Of a DNA stretch of 64,000 nt, positions 1 through 11,207 are shown piece by piece (within the stretch, counting starts at the first letter, position 1; each line of letters starts with the position of its first letter). Under the pieces are notes generated by a model. The model saw only the letters and a program-made list of their open reading frames with translations. It was not told the origin of the DNA and made no database searches. The DNA is from Neoscytalidium dimidiatum (lineage: Eukaryota > Ascomycota > Dothideomycetes > Botryosphaeriales > Botryosphaeriaceae), in assembly GCA_037367355.1 (NCBI GenBank), contig CM074701.1:434001-498000 (forward strand), read 5' to 3'. Both the position numbers and the translations under genes were made by a program.

Positions 1-924
1 AAGTATCCGGCGTTCATCTGGAACATGCTGGGCAGGAGCTCGTGGTAGTCGACGTCCTTGCTGTGGACGCTGTCGCAGTCGCCGCCGGGGCAGGTGTGGA
101 TACCGATGTTCTTACGCTCCTCCGGGGTGAAGCGGTCGAGGACCTTGTTGTTGAGGTCGATGAAGGTCTGGAGCAGGTTGGCGCCGGTCCACGGGTTGCG
201 CGGGTCCTTCTTGGCGGCCAGGCGGCCCTCGGTGAAGTCGATGCTGACGCGCTTGGCGCCGGCCTCGAAGGTGCCGCGGATGTCCTTCTCGCACTCGTTC
301 ACCAGGTCCTCGACGAACTGGTCCTTCGGGTAGCCCTCGATCTCGCCTGCACAAGCTCGTCAGCGGCGGAACAACACCTCTTGCGGACTCGGCCGGGCCT
401 TGCTTACCCTGGAGCGGATACAGCAGGTAGAGCATGCTCGGGGCGATGACGGCCTGCTTGAGGCTCGCCTTCTTGGCCAATGGCTTGCTCTTCTTGTAGT
501 AGTCGTAGGCATAGGTCTTGTACTTCAGCGGACCCTTGACGAGGCGGGGCAGCTGGCGGTGGTGGCCGTCGTCGAAGATGGCGAAGTACTGGCCGTCGGC
601 GGCGAGGTTCTCGGCCAGGCCCTTGCCGCCGAGGGTGTCGACGATGGGGTAGGTCGCGAAGGAGGATGCCTGGCGGAGGAGCTTCTGTCAGCTGGCGGGC
701 CACGAGCCGGAAGATGCGGGCAAGCGCAAGCGCACCCTCTGCTCGCCGTCAGTCACGAACTCGGCGCCCGTCTCCTCCATGCGCTGGACCGAGTCGGCAG
801 CGGCCTTCTCCTGGGCGTCGAGCAGCTGCTCGCGCGTGGCATTGCCGGCGTCGTAGGCGGCAATGACGTCCTGCAGGTACTTGGGCCTGGGCAGGGATCC
901 AACGGGCTCGGTAGGGATGGGCAT
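1..924 (-). CDS. MetE-like (UROD/MetE superfamily) methyltransferase, 5' part
   Basis: The visible exons on the minus strand are 736-924, 408-684 and 346 to the window edge. They are separated by GT-AG introns of 51 and 61 bp and encode about 270 residues before the gene leaves the window. The N-terminus MPIPTEPVGSLPRP is typical of the short cobalamin-independent methionine synthase-like proteins, which match only the C-terminal catalytic half of MetE. An HTC motif (IGIHTCPGGDCDS) near the left edge fits the His/Cys zinc site that activates the thiol substrate. Known family members transfer a methyl group to homocysteine or a related thiol. The real substrate of the short fungal forms is uncertain, so the name stays general. 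ATG 924 is chosen because the protein family begins exactly there. Confidence 0.82.
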
Positions 925-1589
925 TGTTTCAGCGATGGGTGTTTCACGTCGTGGTTAGGGACCGCGGTACTGGGAGGGTCTTTGCAGGAGCTGGCAGCTG
1001 GGGGAGCGTGAAAGCTGCAGGACTAAGACTATGCGGAGGGCTCATATAGTGGGATGCGGGGCAGCAACGGCGCGCCCGTCTGCCCGCGACTGCCGCGACA
1101 CACCCTCATGAGTCGCGCCGCAGGGTGGAGTCGTACGATTGCGGAAGCTCCCACCGCCTTTCACCTCTCCCGGCGGCCTGCTAGCCGTGTCGGGCGTGGA
1201 CCGCTGCCTCCAAACGGTCCCTGTGGAGCTTGTTGCGCAAGGGTCCGTTGATAAACTTTTTCCGCTTCAGCAACCAAGACCTCCCGCCACAACGGCCAGC
1301 CCCGGCCTTGTCACCTTATCCGGCTCCACCTATATTTCTAGAAGCTTGTGCACTCAGTTCTGCCCCGGCGCGCCCGTTGATCCAGATGTAATGAAGACGC
1401 TGATGCCTTTGTGAGGCTGTGTGTAGGCGAATTCGCGCCAGCTGATCATGCGCTTATCGTCAAGCACTCGGACCAACCAGCATGTCCCGCAGTTTCTGGA
1501 CTGCATCTTAACCTCAGCTTTGTTTGTACACTCATCTATTCCGTGTACATGATTGCCTATAAAAGCAGAGGAACGATGTACCATGCTAT
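925..1589. other. Intergenic, promoter side of the MetE-like gene
   Basis: No supported gene. The first 100-200 bp are the promoter and 5' leader of the MetE-like gene, which is read leftwards. The rest is ordinary sequence with short unsupported open frames. Confidence 0.6.
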
Positions 1590-2250
1590 CTACTCAGTCC
1601 CGACATCTGAGACCTTAATAACGACCTTGCCAACAACGTTTCGCTTCCCGAGCTTGGTGAAGGCGTGGACGGTCTGATCAAATCTCAGCCTTTCGCTACT
1701 CACAGGATGAACGTCATGCTTTTCGACAAAACTTGCGAGTCTCTTCAGCATCTCCAAGCTGCCTGCTCCCGTAACACCTCTCGAACTATTCCCAGATCAG
1801 CTTCTGCAGAATCTTCTTAGAGGTTATTCATGTTTGAACGAACCTGTCTTACCACCTAACAAGATATTTGGGATCAAGTCAGTTTTCTGCGAATCGGACA
1901 GCATGCCGAGCATAGAGACAAGCCCGCCCATCCTGACACTGAGCACGCGACCCTTGTTCAGCCTTTATGAATAAGGCATTCGAGACCCTGATTTCACGTC
2001 GAAGGCACCGCGTTCGCAACCACGAACTCGGGCTCCACGGCCATCGGTGGTTCGCTTCACCACGGCAACCAGGTCGGACGTGGTGCGGTACTTGATCGTG
2101 CCAATAGTGTCACTATCTGGGCCAAACAGCTTGCGAATCTTTTCCAATTTCGCATCTGAGGAGGACGTGATGATGGGGCGTATACCTGCAACAAGGCAGA
2201 GGAAAAGGCTGAACATGGAGACACCGCCTGTGTTTGGACTCAATGGATTG
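1590..2250 (-). pseudogene. Decayed zinc-type alcohol dehydrogenase / quinone oxidoreductase (MDR)
   Basis: Three minus-strand pieces together match the C-terminal two thirds of a medium-chain dehydrogenase/reductase. At about 2243-2030 lie TGGVSMF, GIRPIITSSSDAKLEKI and a TTDGRG motif, which are the dinucleotide-binding region. At about 1950-1850 lies GGLVSMLGMLSDSQKTDLIP. At about 1775-1590 lies an open stretch ending in VVGKVVIKV plus a short tail and stop, which is the usual end of the family. The pieces are in different frames and separated by stops and frameshifts, and the N-terminal GroES-like half is not found upstream. The order and identity of the motifs make the call firm; the gene is dead. 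Confidence 0.78.
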
Positions 2251-2342
2251 CTCCTTCTAAGGGTCTACACGATGAGCTACGTTTTTATGAGGAACAGGCT
2301 ACGCTAAACCACTTCTAAATTTCCCAATTAGGCTAACTACTT

Positions 2343-2672
2343 GGCGGTGCTGAGGGCCTTGAAACAGCCTGTGCCTGAGCAATTGATGTAAGCATCACTG
2401 CATGCATAGGATAATATTTTCTCACCTTCGAGAAAGACGGTCTTGGCCTTGCCGATCGATTCTAGCATTTTCAGAGCAGACCCGGTCGTTATGCAGTCAT
2501 AGGGGGTGGCGGCAGCCCGTCCAGCAGCAAATTAGGCAGATTTCGCAATATTTTCAACTCCCCCCTTCCCCCCTCCTCTCCCTTCCTCTCCGCAGTGGGC
2601 GAAGTACGCTACCCAGTAGAAAGAGCGCTAGTATAATAAGTTGACAGGAGATCGGACTTCATGCTTGTAAAA
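2343..2672 (-). pseudogene. Possible remnant of a small secreted cysteine protein gene
   Basis: On the minus strand an ATG at 2661-2663 starts MKSDLLST. A neighbouring frame then reads a strongly hydrophobic run (IILALFLLGSVL) like a signal peptide core. After a G-rich interruption a frame opens from about 2530 to a TAG at 2343, with PYDCITTGSALKMLESIG, KAKTVFLEG and CSGTGCFKALSTAK. The composition looks coding, but no set of splice sites joins the parts cleanly. It may be a decayed secreted protein or a gene whose introns I cannot resolve. I do not recognise the family. Confidence 0.35.
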
Positions 2673-4068
2673 CTAACTAGGGATTTCAGAATGGTGAAGC
2701 TGCTGCAAGTTATGGTTGTCGACGACTTGGAACGATACTCGTATGTTCCCCTCTCGTTACAATCATATCCTCAATCTCCAAATTGCAGGCATCGGTAGCA
2801 TCATTTCCGACTTCTTCTATAGAGTCTAACTATTTCGTACAGCTCTAGCTAAATACAGGCCAATTATACGTAACTTTCTTCCTTCCTTCTCGGGAATGAA
2901 GTCAAAAGACGAAAGGCACGAGCAAAACATTCTTTACTATCCCATAACATATCGACAATCTGGGCTTCTCAATCTCTATTCTCGTATACAATCCTCTACG
3001 CTATTAAGCTTTTCCTCCCAGTATCGACTTCCTCACTGGGTGAAAGGTAGACTTCGACACCAAAGCACGGGTGGATGAGTTCTCTGTGGCGGCATGCTTC
3101 CTCACTGTCTTAGTCACCCGCTCACCTTGGCCAGTTCAGCCAGGGCGAATACCGTTCCTGTACGTGACCCCGCCAAGACATCTTCTGTGCCATCGTACGC
3201 ACGTCCACCCTTTGCCGACACCTCAGCCGTGGCCCATAGAGCTCGTCGGCCAAGGCTCTCAATCAAAGGGCTGCAAGGCTGTCTCTACAAGGGTATTCTC
3301 CGCTATCGTGATCTGCCGATAGCTATTCGACGTCGCCGACGAGGCCGCCTTGAACGAAGTTCTCACCAACAAAAGCAAATGAGGAAGATCCACCAGTAGC
3401 TAGCAAGATCAAGGACATCGATATCTTATTCTTCAGCTCAGCCGACGTAACTCGTAGACTCTGGGGACTAAATTACACGAATAATCAATCTCGCACCATT
3501 AGATCTAACCTAAGCAATTGAGGTGTGGATGGGTTCGTAGCTATCTAGGCATAATGCGTTTGAGAGGCATGAGAATTAGTAGATTGTTTCTAACATCAAG
3601 CTCGATACTTAAGTGAGGGCGCTATTCTTCCATGTTCTAGAGACAATTTGAGAGATTGTATCATTGCTCCTTCCGTTGCTCGACAATATACTGGGATAGA
3701 GAAAGAGACAGGTTCCATCTCCCACACTCCATTTCGCTTGTGCTAGATAATTCGCATTTCCTCCACGCTATATGGTTGAAAAGCATGCCTGTATTGTCTC
3801 TTCCTTGTCAGAAGAGCTTCACTTGGCGCACTTCTGATATTCTCGTCACCTATCTCTCCAAGCCTGGCCACAATTTGTCAACCTCGGATTGCGTTTCTGA
3901 AAGAAAAATGAGATTCCGTGACATCGGGGTCCAGGAACATACATTTTCACGTCCGCGTTGCTCATTGCTGCTGAAGTGTAGAATAAAGCACAATACTTCA
4001 GCCCTCTGAAAAATACAAATCAATCCGGTAACAATAAAAAGCCAAAGCACCCACTGATCCTTTCAACC
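2673..4068. other. Intergenic / decayed DNA
   Basis: About 1.4 kb without a supported gene. Between 3120 and 3400 on the plus strand the codon composition looks coding in two alternating frames (for example LFDVADEAALNEVLTNKSK bounded by stops). This suggests an old, broken coding fragment that I cannot name. The rest is AT-richer sequence and the 3' side of the leftward gene that ends at 4069. Confidence 0.45.
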
Positions 4069-4953
4069 TCACATCTTCTTCTCCCTCGGCACACTAAACG
4101 CCGCCATCGCCCCCATAATCAAAGCAGCCGTATTGAACCGATCCGGATACAACTTCGTCATCGCCTCGACCACCTCTCTCGGACTCTTCGCGCCGCCCTC
4201 CACCACCCTCCCAAAGTCGCGAATATACTGCTTCGTATTCTCCAAATGCCACACGCCGTGGACCTCGCCCGGCAACTGGTGGCCCGGCACCACGAGCGCC
4301 GGGCCCAGCGCCTCGACCTTCTCGACCGCCGCGATCCACTCGGCGCGCTTGGCCGCGGTGTTCGCCTCGCCCAGCATCTGGTGCACCTGGCCGTACACGA
4401 CGTCGCCGCACACGGCCAGCCGCAGGTCGGGCACCCACAGCGCCGTGCTGTCGGGCGTGTCGGCGTGCCCGACCTCGACCGCGCGCAGCGTCCAGCGGCC
4501 GTCCAGCGCGAACTCGTTGCGCGCGGCGTCCAGCGGCTCCGCGAGCGCGAACGGCCGCGCGATCTGGCCGCCGGGGAAGCGGGCCTCCCAGGCCTGCTCG
4601 AAGGCGCGCGGCTCGACCTGCTGGCGCATGCGGCGGACGGTGGCGGCCGTGGCCAGCGCCGCGGCGTCGGGCCAGCGCCGCAGCAGCACGGGGATGCCGA
4701 AGAAGTGGTCGCCGTGCCCGTGCGTGATGTAGATGTGGGTGAGCGCGCGGCCGGGCGCGGTGCGCTCGATCCACGCGATCAGCTCTTCCGTCTGCTGCAC
4801 CGTGATGGGCGTGTCGACCAGCGCGGCCGACGTCGCCGTGTAGATGAGCGTGCACGAGATCGGGGACCACACGCCCGCGCTTTTGCCGGGCTTGGCCGGG
4901 TTTTGGAAGGGGATGGGTGGGGCGATGTAGACGGCGGAGCGGAGGGCGGACAT
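4069..4953 (-). CDS. Metallo-beta-lactamase-fold hydrolase
   Basis: A single exon of 294 residues. The metal-binding signature THGHGDHFFG (HxHxDH type) is near residue 80. A later GDVVYGQVHQM supplies the bridging-Asp region, and VVPGHQLPG supplies a downstream His. These are in the order expected for the metallo-beta-lactamase superfamily. The protein has no signal peptide. Fungal relatives are small soluble hydrolases of mostly unknown substrate; glyoxalase II-like thioesterase or lactonase activity is possible but cannot be chosen from sequence. The gene is markedly GC-rich compared with both flanks. ATG 4953 precedes MSALRSAVYIAPPIPFQ and is the only start that keeps the N-terminal strand region. 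Confidence 0.85.
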   Translation of the reverse strand: MSALRSAVYIAPPIPFQNPAKPGKSAGVWSPISCTLIYTATSAALVDTPITVQQTEELIAWIERTAPGRALTHIYITHGHGDHFFGIPVLLRRWPDAAALATAATVRRMRQQVEPRAFEQAWEARFPGGQIARPFALAEPLDAARNEFALDGRWTLRAVEVGHADTPDSTALWVPDLRLAVCGDVVYGQVHQMLGEANTAAKRAEWIAAVEKVEALGPALVVPGHQLPGEVHGVWHLENTKQYIRDFGRVVEGGAKSPREVVEAMTKLYPDRFNTAALIMGAMAAFSVPREKKM

Positions 4954-6271
4954 GTTTGGGGATGGGTTGTGAGGAATTTGAGTGGAGTGGAGAGATTTGT
5001 TGATTTGCTATTGGTTTTTATGAAGATATGAAGCTTGTGACCAGTTTTTGTGAAAGCTGGAAGAAAAGATGGCTTTCCAATGATGGTGAGCTTGTGATAT
5101 ATTCATGTTGAAACACTCGGTAAGGATTGATGTAGGTTTCGGCTCGGACGTTGAATGATTAATGATCAGTCCGCGGTGACAGTTCACACTATTCGTTACT
5201 GGAATGCGGGGTCAGTAGCACCTCCGACCACATATCACTATTAATGGAAAATGTCGAACAGAAAACGAATGGTTGAGGGTCCACTGCAGGGTATTTCGGG
5301 TCAAGTTGCGGGCCGGCAAGCTTCAAGTTGTATTGCAAGTATGCCAGTTTCTGGTCATCCACCACTATCTGCTAGTGCAGGGGCTGTCATAGTTGTCTAG
5401 TACGCTTTGTCGATAGAGTTTAAGAGATATTTGGAATTTCCGGGGGCAGTGTTCAAGTAAGGAGGGAGGAGACATGGTTCTCAGGAGACGCGTACCACCT
5501 TCCTTTCAACTGGATAGACCTGAAGAAGTTTGTTGATATCAGATTTGGATCTCGAATAGAAACGCTACTTCTAGGAAGGGGTTCAAAAGGGACTATGCTC
5601 ACTTAGTGGCTTTGTCTCTCACTTCCACTCACTCTGCAAATCTGCAAGTGGCTGAGTGTGGTAATAACTCCAACTTCGAACGTCTGCAAGTTTCCTCACT
5701 GTACTTTTAGGCTGCAATCACCCTCACCGTCTTTTCCTCAAACACCAAGGCCACATGGGCGGTTGGATGTCGGAAGTCCTGCTACGCGACAGGAACGAGG
5801 CAGAAGGTCACTGCGGAGCGCAACCTTTGCATCTCCACTCAAACCGAGATCTCATTATCTTCACAAGCGCCGACAACGCCGCAATACTGGACAATCACAG
5901 CCCTAGATGCTTATAATTGCGCAGGAATTGCTGAATCTGTGCGGTGAGAGGTTTCCCGCGAGCCCGTTCATGGATCATTCCTCGGCCTCTTCAGGGGCCG
6001 AGTGGGGTCGGACACCGCTCTTAGTGATGACGCCGAGTCCGGTCGGGGTGAGGGGGACGGTGAATGAAGGTGAGCAGCGTTGTGAAAGTTATTGCTGTTT
6101 CCGAGAGGGATGCCACCGAAGTACAAAGTGAGAGGAAGCGGTGAAAGTGATGGTGAATAGAACAAAGGCACAGCCATCGATTAGCGAGGCCATTTGGATC
6201 GACGCCTTTGGAAATTGTAAGAGCTTCGTATTTACGGGAAACTGACGCGCCTGCCGGATGGTTAATCAGCG

Positions 6272-6319
6272 CTTCTTCTTCTTCTTCTTCTTCTTCTTCT
6301 TCTTCTTCTTCTTCTTCTT

Positions 6320-6349
<30 letters not shown>
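6272..6349. repeat. Perfect (CTT)26 microsatellite
   Basis: Seventy-eight uninterrupted bases of CTT units, AAG on the minus strand. Read leftwards in the AAG frame it would encode a lysine run followed by CGC TGA (Arg-stop), with an open frame on its upstream side (6350-6410). A coding role is discussed under findings and is not established. Confidence 0.97.
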
Positions 6350-6350
<1 letters not shown>

Positions 6351-7201
6351 GCAATCGGGGCTTTGTCGAGGACTTTGCGAAGTGTTGTGCGAGAAGCATA
6401 GTATTTCCTGTCTAAACAAGCTTCTTGAAAATTCTCGCGAGAGCCTGGGCATTCCGCGTATGCCGTTCTTGACGTAAGATGTGCAATTAGTTTACCTCAT
6501 TCGGACTCGGCGATGGTCCGATGGGACACTGGATAAAAGAACGCTGGGGCGTGGCTGTTCGAAATTGAGTGATGCTGACTAGCCCGTAGCAGATAGGAAA
6601 TCGCCGCGCCAGGGACTAAGGCATCTACGACAGTACGGTGTCAAGGCAGACAAGTCAAAACCCAGTATTTCTCCTCGTCTGGAGCGAATTCTAACCCGTC
6701 GTTAGGCGGAAAATTGCATACAATTACCTCTGACCAGTCTACTTTTCTCACGTTTTGCATTTGGGCCGTGGTTAGGTCGAATCGAGACAGCCCCAGTATT
6801 GGGCAGGAGAGGGACACGAGAGAGAGTCGAGTCGTTGCTAGCGGTAGAACGTCAGTGGCAAGGAGCGGCTCTTGAATACGAGGGGCAAAGGCCCTGCAAG
6901 TGGCCGCGGCTCATGCGCTGGCGGGCGACGGGTGCATGCTGTGCCACGATTTGCTCCGCACTTTGGCCGGGACGAGTGCACGCCACCATAATTGAGCCGG
7001 TTGGGGGGAAAAAGCACCGCAATGTCCTTCGTATCCCAGTCCATTAGTTCCGCCGAGCTTCCGCATACGAGGACAATGTGAACATCTGCCAAGTTACGAG
7101 AACCATCGGAAGTAACCCGGAATGTCCACCAGGTCCTAATTTAGCTACATGTGACGTCGCGCCGGCTTTTAGGGAGCATGTCACGTCTACATTTTCAGGA
7201 G

Positions 7202-7209
7202 TATATATA
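7202..7209 (+). promoter_or_regulatory. TATA box of the AA1-like secreted protein gene
   Basis: A TATATATA-type element followed by a CA-rich leader (caccaacc, acaacaatcacag), 118 bp before the ATG at 7327. The spacing and leader are typical of a strongly expressed fungal gene for a secreted protein. Confidence 0.55.
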
Positions 7210-7326
7210 GGCGCCCTATGGCTGTCCAGAAGCCAGCACGCCAACCAACAACAATCACAGCCTTCCAACAGCAGATATCGCTCCACAGACAACTTCCTTG
7301 TCCTCTACCTCTCTACAACAACCAAG

Positions 7327-7849
7327 ATGCGTTTCTCCGTCGCTGCTGCTGCCACCGCCCTCTTCGGCGTCCTTGGCTCGGCTGCTCCCGCTCCTCAGTC
7401 GACCGGCGCGCCCGACCCCAGCCAGTACGAGAACATCGACATTTCCGACTTCAGCGTGCGCTTCCCCTACGGCAGCAATGGCACCGAGAACATCCAGAGT
7501 GTCTACTTCAAGCTGAGCGGCAACAACGCCACCGACCTCGGGTGCGAGGCGCTCAACCCCGCCCTGCCGTCCGAGGTTTACACCTGCGGCGAGAGCAAGT
7601 ACAGGTTCTCGCTTAAGGCCGGCAACGAGACTCAGTACGGACTCATCATCTATCACGAGCTGGGCTTTGCGTAAGTCTCCCGCGCCTTTTCTTCGTATTA
7701 GGAATCCATTTGCTGACTCTTCTTGTGACAGTTTCGGCTGGTGGGGCGAGGGCGATGTCCCCAGCTACTGCCATGCAGGCGGCAACGAGTCTGAACTCTG
7801 CGTGCAGACCAACCCGACTACCATTGTCATTGACGCACACTGGGCGTAA
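7327..7849 (+). CDS. AA1-like (Alt a 1-like) small secreted protein
   Basis: Exons 7327-7670 and 7732-7849, with a 61 bp GT-AG intron. The product is about 153 residues with a clear signal peptide (MRFSVAAAATALFGVLGSAA). The mature part has the layout of the AA1-like fold: a DFSVRFPYG strand early, Cys in DLGCEA, VYTCGESKYRFSL, a YGLIIYHELG strand, then DVPSYCHAGG and ELCVQTNP. Four cysteines fit the two conserved disulfides. Proteins of this family are secreted, some bind small ligands, and several elicit or suppress plant responses. The role here is inferred only from the family. Three N-glycosylation sequons (NGT, NAT, NET) are visible. Confidence 0.72.
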
Positions 7850-8473
7850 AGTTTGCATGTAAAGAACCTGTATATAGTGTCTAAATGTAATCGATCTTGT
7901 ACTGTACTATCGGCAGGATGAATGGTGATGTGCAAACCGGATGTTTCCTGTCCATCCAGCTGCTCATGGATGGCTAGCGAGCGGGTCGCAAGTGTGTATC
8001 GTAGAGATCGCCCGCGCTCTGCACGTAATCCCGTTGAAGCGTTTCACCTTGAGAGAGAGCCTGAGTGGATATTGATGCATGTCTTTGTATGGCTTGACGT
8101 CACATACGAACTCTGCGGCCGTGGCCGGCAGCATCTCGACATGATGGCAGAGGCAGGACGTCGAAGCCAGGACATGAAGAAGTCCTGCTGATGTCTGTGA
8201 AATGATTAGTCACAGTTAGCAAGGTGGAATGGCTGACAGGAGAATGGAGAATTTCGAGGAGCCAGTGTGTCGGCGGGCAAGCAGGCGGTGAAAGGCGAAA
8301 GCAGCGAAGAGGAAGCCGATGTTATGCCGAGGCGCACTGGGGAGCGTGTCCAGGGAGCACGGGCCGGGGTTGTTGCAGCGGCTCAGGGAGATCACAGAAA
8401 CGTAGCGTTTCTGAGAGTCCACCGCAGCTCGACCGCATCACCACAGCCCGCCTTTGACCCCAATTCGCCCACC
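7850..8473. other. Intergenic: AA1-like 3' region and ERV25 promoter
   Basis: No gene seen. The left part is the 3' untranslated region of the AA1-like gene. The right part is the leader of ERV25, with a CACC immediately before its ATG. Confidence 0.6.
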
Positions 8474-9341
8474 ATGGAGACGCTGCTCAGAGCTCTGAGC
8501 TGCCTGCTCCTGCTCCTCAGCCTGCCTTTCGCCCATGCCCTCAAGTTCGACATGCAGGCCCACCCAGGCCACGAGTCCGCCAGTAAGGAACGATGCATCC
8601 GCAACTTTGTCATGAAGGACCAGCTGGTCGTTGTTACCACCATCACCGACGGCTGGCGCGGCGACGGCCAGCGTTTGAACATGCACGTATGTTACCGCCA
8701 CCCAATCGCATCTTCTACCTTATCAAATCCTATCTGCACGCTCGAGCTCTCTCCAGCTGACCCGCCTTGCTTCCCCGCCGTAGATCAGGGACGCTGTTGG
8801 CAACGACTACGGCCGCCCCAAGGACGTCGTGGGCGAGAACAGATACGCCTTCACCTCCGTCGCCGACTCCGCTTTTGATGTGTGCTTCGAGAACATCCTT
8901 GAGACCAGTATGCTCATAAGCGCCACCGATCTCACAACCGCGCTGACACTGCTCCGCAGAGAGGGCCAACGCGAATCCCGTCCGCCACATCGAGCTCGAT
9001 ATTGACATTGGCGCCGATGCCAAGGACTGGAACGCCATCCAGAACACCGAGAAGCTTAAGCCCGTCGAGGCTGAGCTGCGCCGCCTGGAGGAAGTCGTTG
9101 GCGAGATTGTCAGCGAGATGGAATACCTACGCGCGCGTGAGATGAAGCTGCGCGACACCAACGAGAGCACCAACGAGCGCGTCAAGTGGTTCGCTTTTGG
9201 CACCATGGGCATGCTCGTCGGCCTTGGCGCCTGGCAGGTCGTCTACCTCCGTGCTTACTTCAGGTATCCTTTCCCCCAAACACCCACCACAGCCGCCATG
9301 AAGGCTGACAGTAGCGGTCCAGATCGAAGCATCTCATCTAG
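8474..9341 (+). CDS. erv25: p24-family ER/Golgi cargo receptor Erv25
   Basis: Exons 8474-8686, 8784-8907, 8960-9263 and 9323-9341 give 219 residues. There is a signal peptide at 1-23, then a GOLD domain with the two conserved cysteines (ERCIRNFV and FDVCFEN). A coiled coil follows ([15 protein letters not shown], ending in RDTNESTN), then one membrane segment ([21 protein letters not shown]). The short cytosolic tail is LRAYFRSKHLI, with the FF-like and basic signals used for COPII/COPI binding. Erv25 pairs with Emp24 in COPII vesicles and sorts GPI-anchored proteins. Motifs such as KLNLF/RLNMH, GRPKDV and ELRRLEE match Erv25 rather than Emp24. The last exon is only 19 bp. Confidence 0.92.
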
Positions 9342-10063
9342 TTCAAGAGCACATGACGCGCTTTACGCCGCTTTACGACGCATTGAACGTGTAGCTGTAG
9401 TTTATACAAGGGGTTTTTGGGTCACGGTTGTTGTGCAAATGCGCTGTTCCATCTCCGTGTTGTCTCGACTTCTGCATGCGGAGGCAGGCGTTACAGGAAT
9501 ACAGGCACCCGACGGCATGGGGAGAAAGCTGTTGTGCTGTCTCATAAAATTCTCACGCGATCATATCTTGGCAAATGCTACTCTTTTGTTGAAGTCCAGT
9601 TCTGGCCTCCGGAAGGCCTCGACATCATCTTCGATCTGTCGCAGGTGGGTGACCTGTCTCGGTTTCTTCCCCACAGTCCGTTGGATGCCACCATGCAAAC
9701 AGGATTTCTTTGTTGCCATTGGCCGCCGGCAATTTCTCCCAAGCACCATATATTACGGGTCGATGGCCGTGCAACGACATGGCAGAACAGTTCTTTCCTC
9801 CCGACTCTGCAGCAATGGTCCTGCTTATAGCTCCTTCCCTCTCAATGCGCTTGCCTTCGTACTTCCATCAAAATGGCTTTACAAGTCGCCGCCCCTCGTT
9901 CATCTCCCACAACACTACATCCTCATCAAGACCTGCTCAACAGCCTTCCTCTCGCAAGTCTTCTATCAAATCTCGAGCTCTATCTCTACACAGCATCAAG
10001 TCTGCACTGGTGGATGCTCATCGACCGGCTCAGACCGAGCCAGAAGCGACAGCAGCAGCCAAA
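9342..10063. other. Intergenic: ERV25 3' region and BTB-gene leader
   Basis: No separate gene supported. The frame of the BTB gene stays open leftwards from its ATG for about 350 bp. That stretch looks like a CA/CT-rich leader (catcctcatcaagacc) rather than conserved coding sequence. Confidence 0.5.
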
Positions 10064-11207
10064 ATGCCATCCGATTCCACCTTGTCTTCTTCCCCGGCAA
10101 CTCCTGCTCGAGCCGGCCACACCCGTAGCGGATCCGCAACGAACGTCAAACCTGCCGTCCAACATTTCACAGAGACCGTCCGTCCTTCCGTATCTACTAG
10201 GGAGTCCCAGGCCGAGCTTCCTGTGCCGGCTCACCATCTGGCCGTGCCAGCTCGGCCCCCAAACACCCCCCGTTCGCCTTCCAGTGACAACCTCAGATCT
10301 GGTATAGCCGGGCCATTGACTGACAAGGACCGCGCTGAGTGAGTATAGCCGCTGTCTTCATCTCGCCTCTTATTTCTACCACTCACCACCCAACTTGCCT
10401 TTTGACTACTCGCTGCCCTACTATACTCAAGTCTTAAACCTCATCATGGATAAGTTGTATTGCAACTTCCTCGTCAGGCCCACTGCCAATTCGTCCCCAC
10501 CCAAAAAGGCCAACGCTGACCCACAACCCTCCGACAGCACCCTCATCCCCGGCACCGCCATAACCGAGCTCCTCGCCGGCCAAACCGGCAAACCCTTCAA
10601 AGTCCACACCGACCTCCTCATCACCCGCTCCCCCTACTTCGCCGACCTCCTCGCCGCCCCCTCCACCCCACCGGCCTCGACCCACCCGGCCCCCATCCTC
10701 GCCTTCCCGGACCTCGACGAGTTCGCCTTCGCCCTCTTCACGCGCTGGCTCTACGGTGGCGAGCTGCGCGGGCCCGCCGACTTCCACAGCATGCAGCACC
10801 ACCTGGCGCTCTACATCCTCGCGACGCGCTTCCGCGTCGAGCCGCTCAAGAACGCCGTCCTGGACGCCGTGCGCGCCTACTACCGCCGGGCCAACATGAC
10901 GGCGCCGCCGTACCGGCTCGAGTACGTGTACGCCGGCACCGCGGGCGAGCCCGGCAACCCCCTGCGCCGCTTCCTCGTCACCACGGCCGCGTACAGGTGC
11001 CTGTGCGAGCGCGGGCCCGCCCTCAGCGACAGCATGCGCGGCGTGCTGGCCAAGGGCGGCGACCTGGCCGTCGACTTCGCCGAGGCCCTGGCCCGCCTGC
11101 ATCGCGACGAGTGCGTCGACGTGCGGCGGGGCCCCGACTGCGCCTTTCACGAGCACGTGGAGACGCCGCCGTGCAAGGTGAGGATTCCGGAGGCGTATGA
11201 GTCGTAG
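10064..11207 (+). CDS. BTB/POZ domain protein
   Basis: Exons 10064-10338 and 10478-11207 give 334 residues. Residues 1-95 are a Ser/Pro/Thr-rich disordered head ([17 protein letters not shown]). A BTB domain follows: [17 protein letters not shown], then [13 protein letters not shown] and [19 protein letters not shown]. The C-terminus carries three cysteines ([18 protein letters not shown]). BTB proteins usually dimerise and can act as Cullin-3 adaptors; nothing identifies a partner. The splice acceptor at 10477 (cctcgtcag) is chosen because it alone restores the frame. The 139 bp intron is long for this window, so that junction is less certain. ATG 10064 has a good AAA context. Confidence 0.75.

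Larger units (their letters stand above)
4954..7326. other. Gene-poor intergenic region
   Basis: About 2.4 kb with no supported intact gene. It holds the promoter of the leftward metallo-beta-lactamase-fold gene, a perfect CTT microsatellite (separate entry) and the promoter of the AA1-like gene on the right. Short open frames here have no start context, splice pattern or family resemblance. Confidence 0.6.

Noticed and set aside
4246..5031. 261-codon plus-strand frame opposite the metallo-beta-lactamase-fold gene
   Set aside because: Antisense shadow rich in Arg/Gly; no motif and no plausible start.
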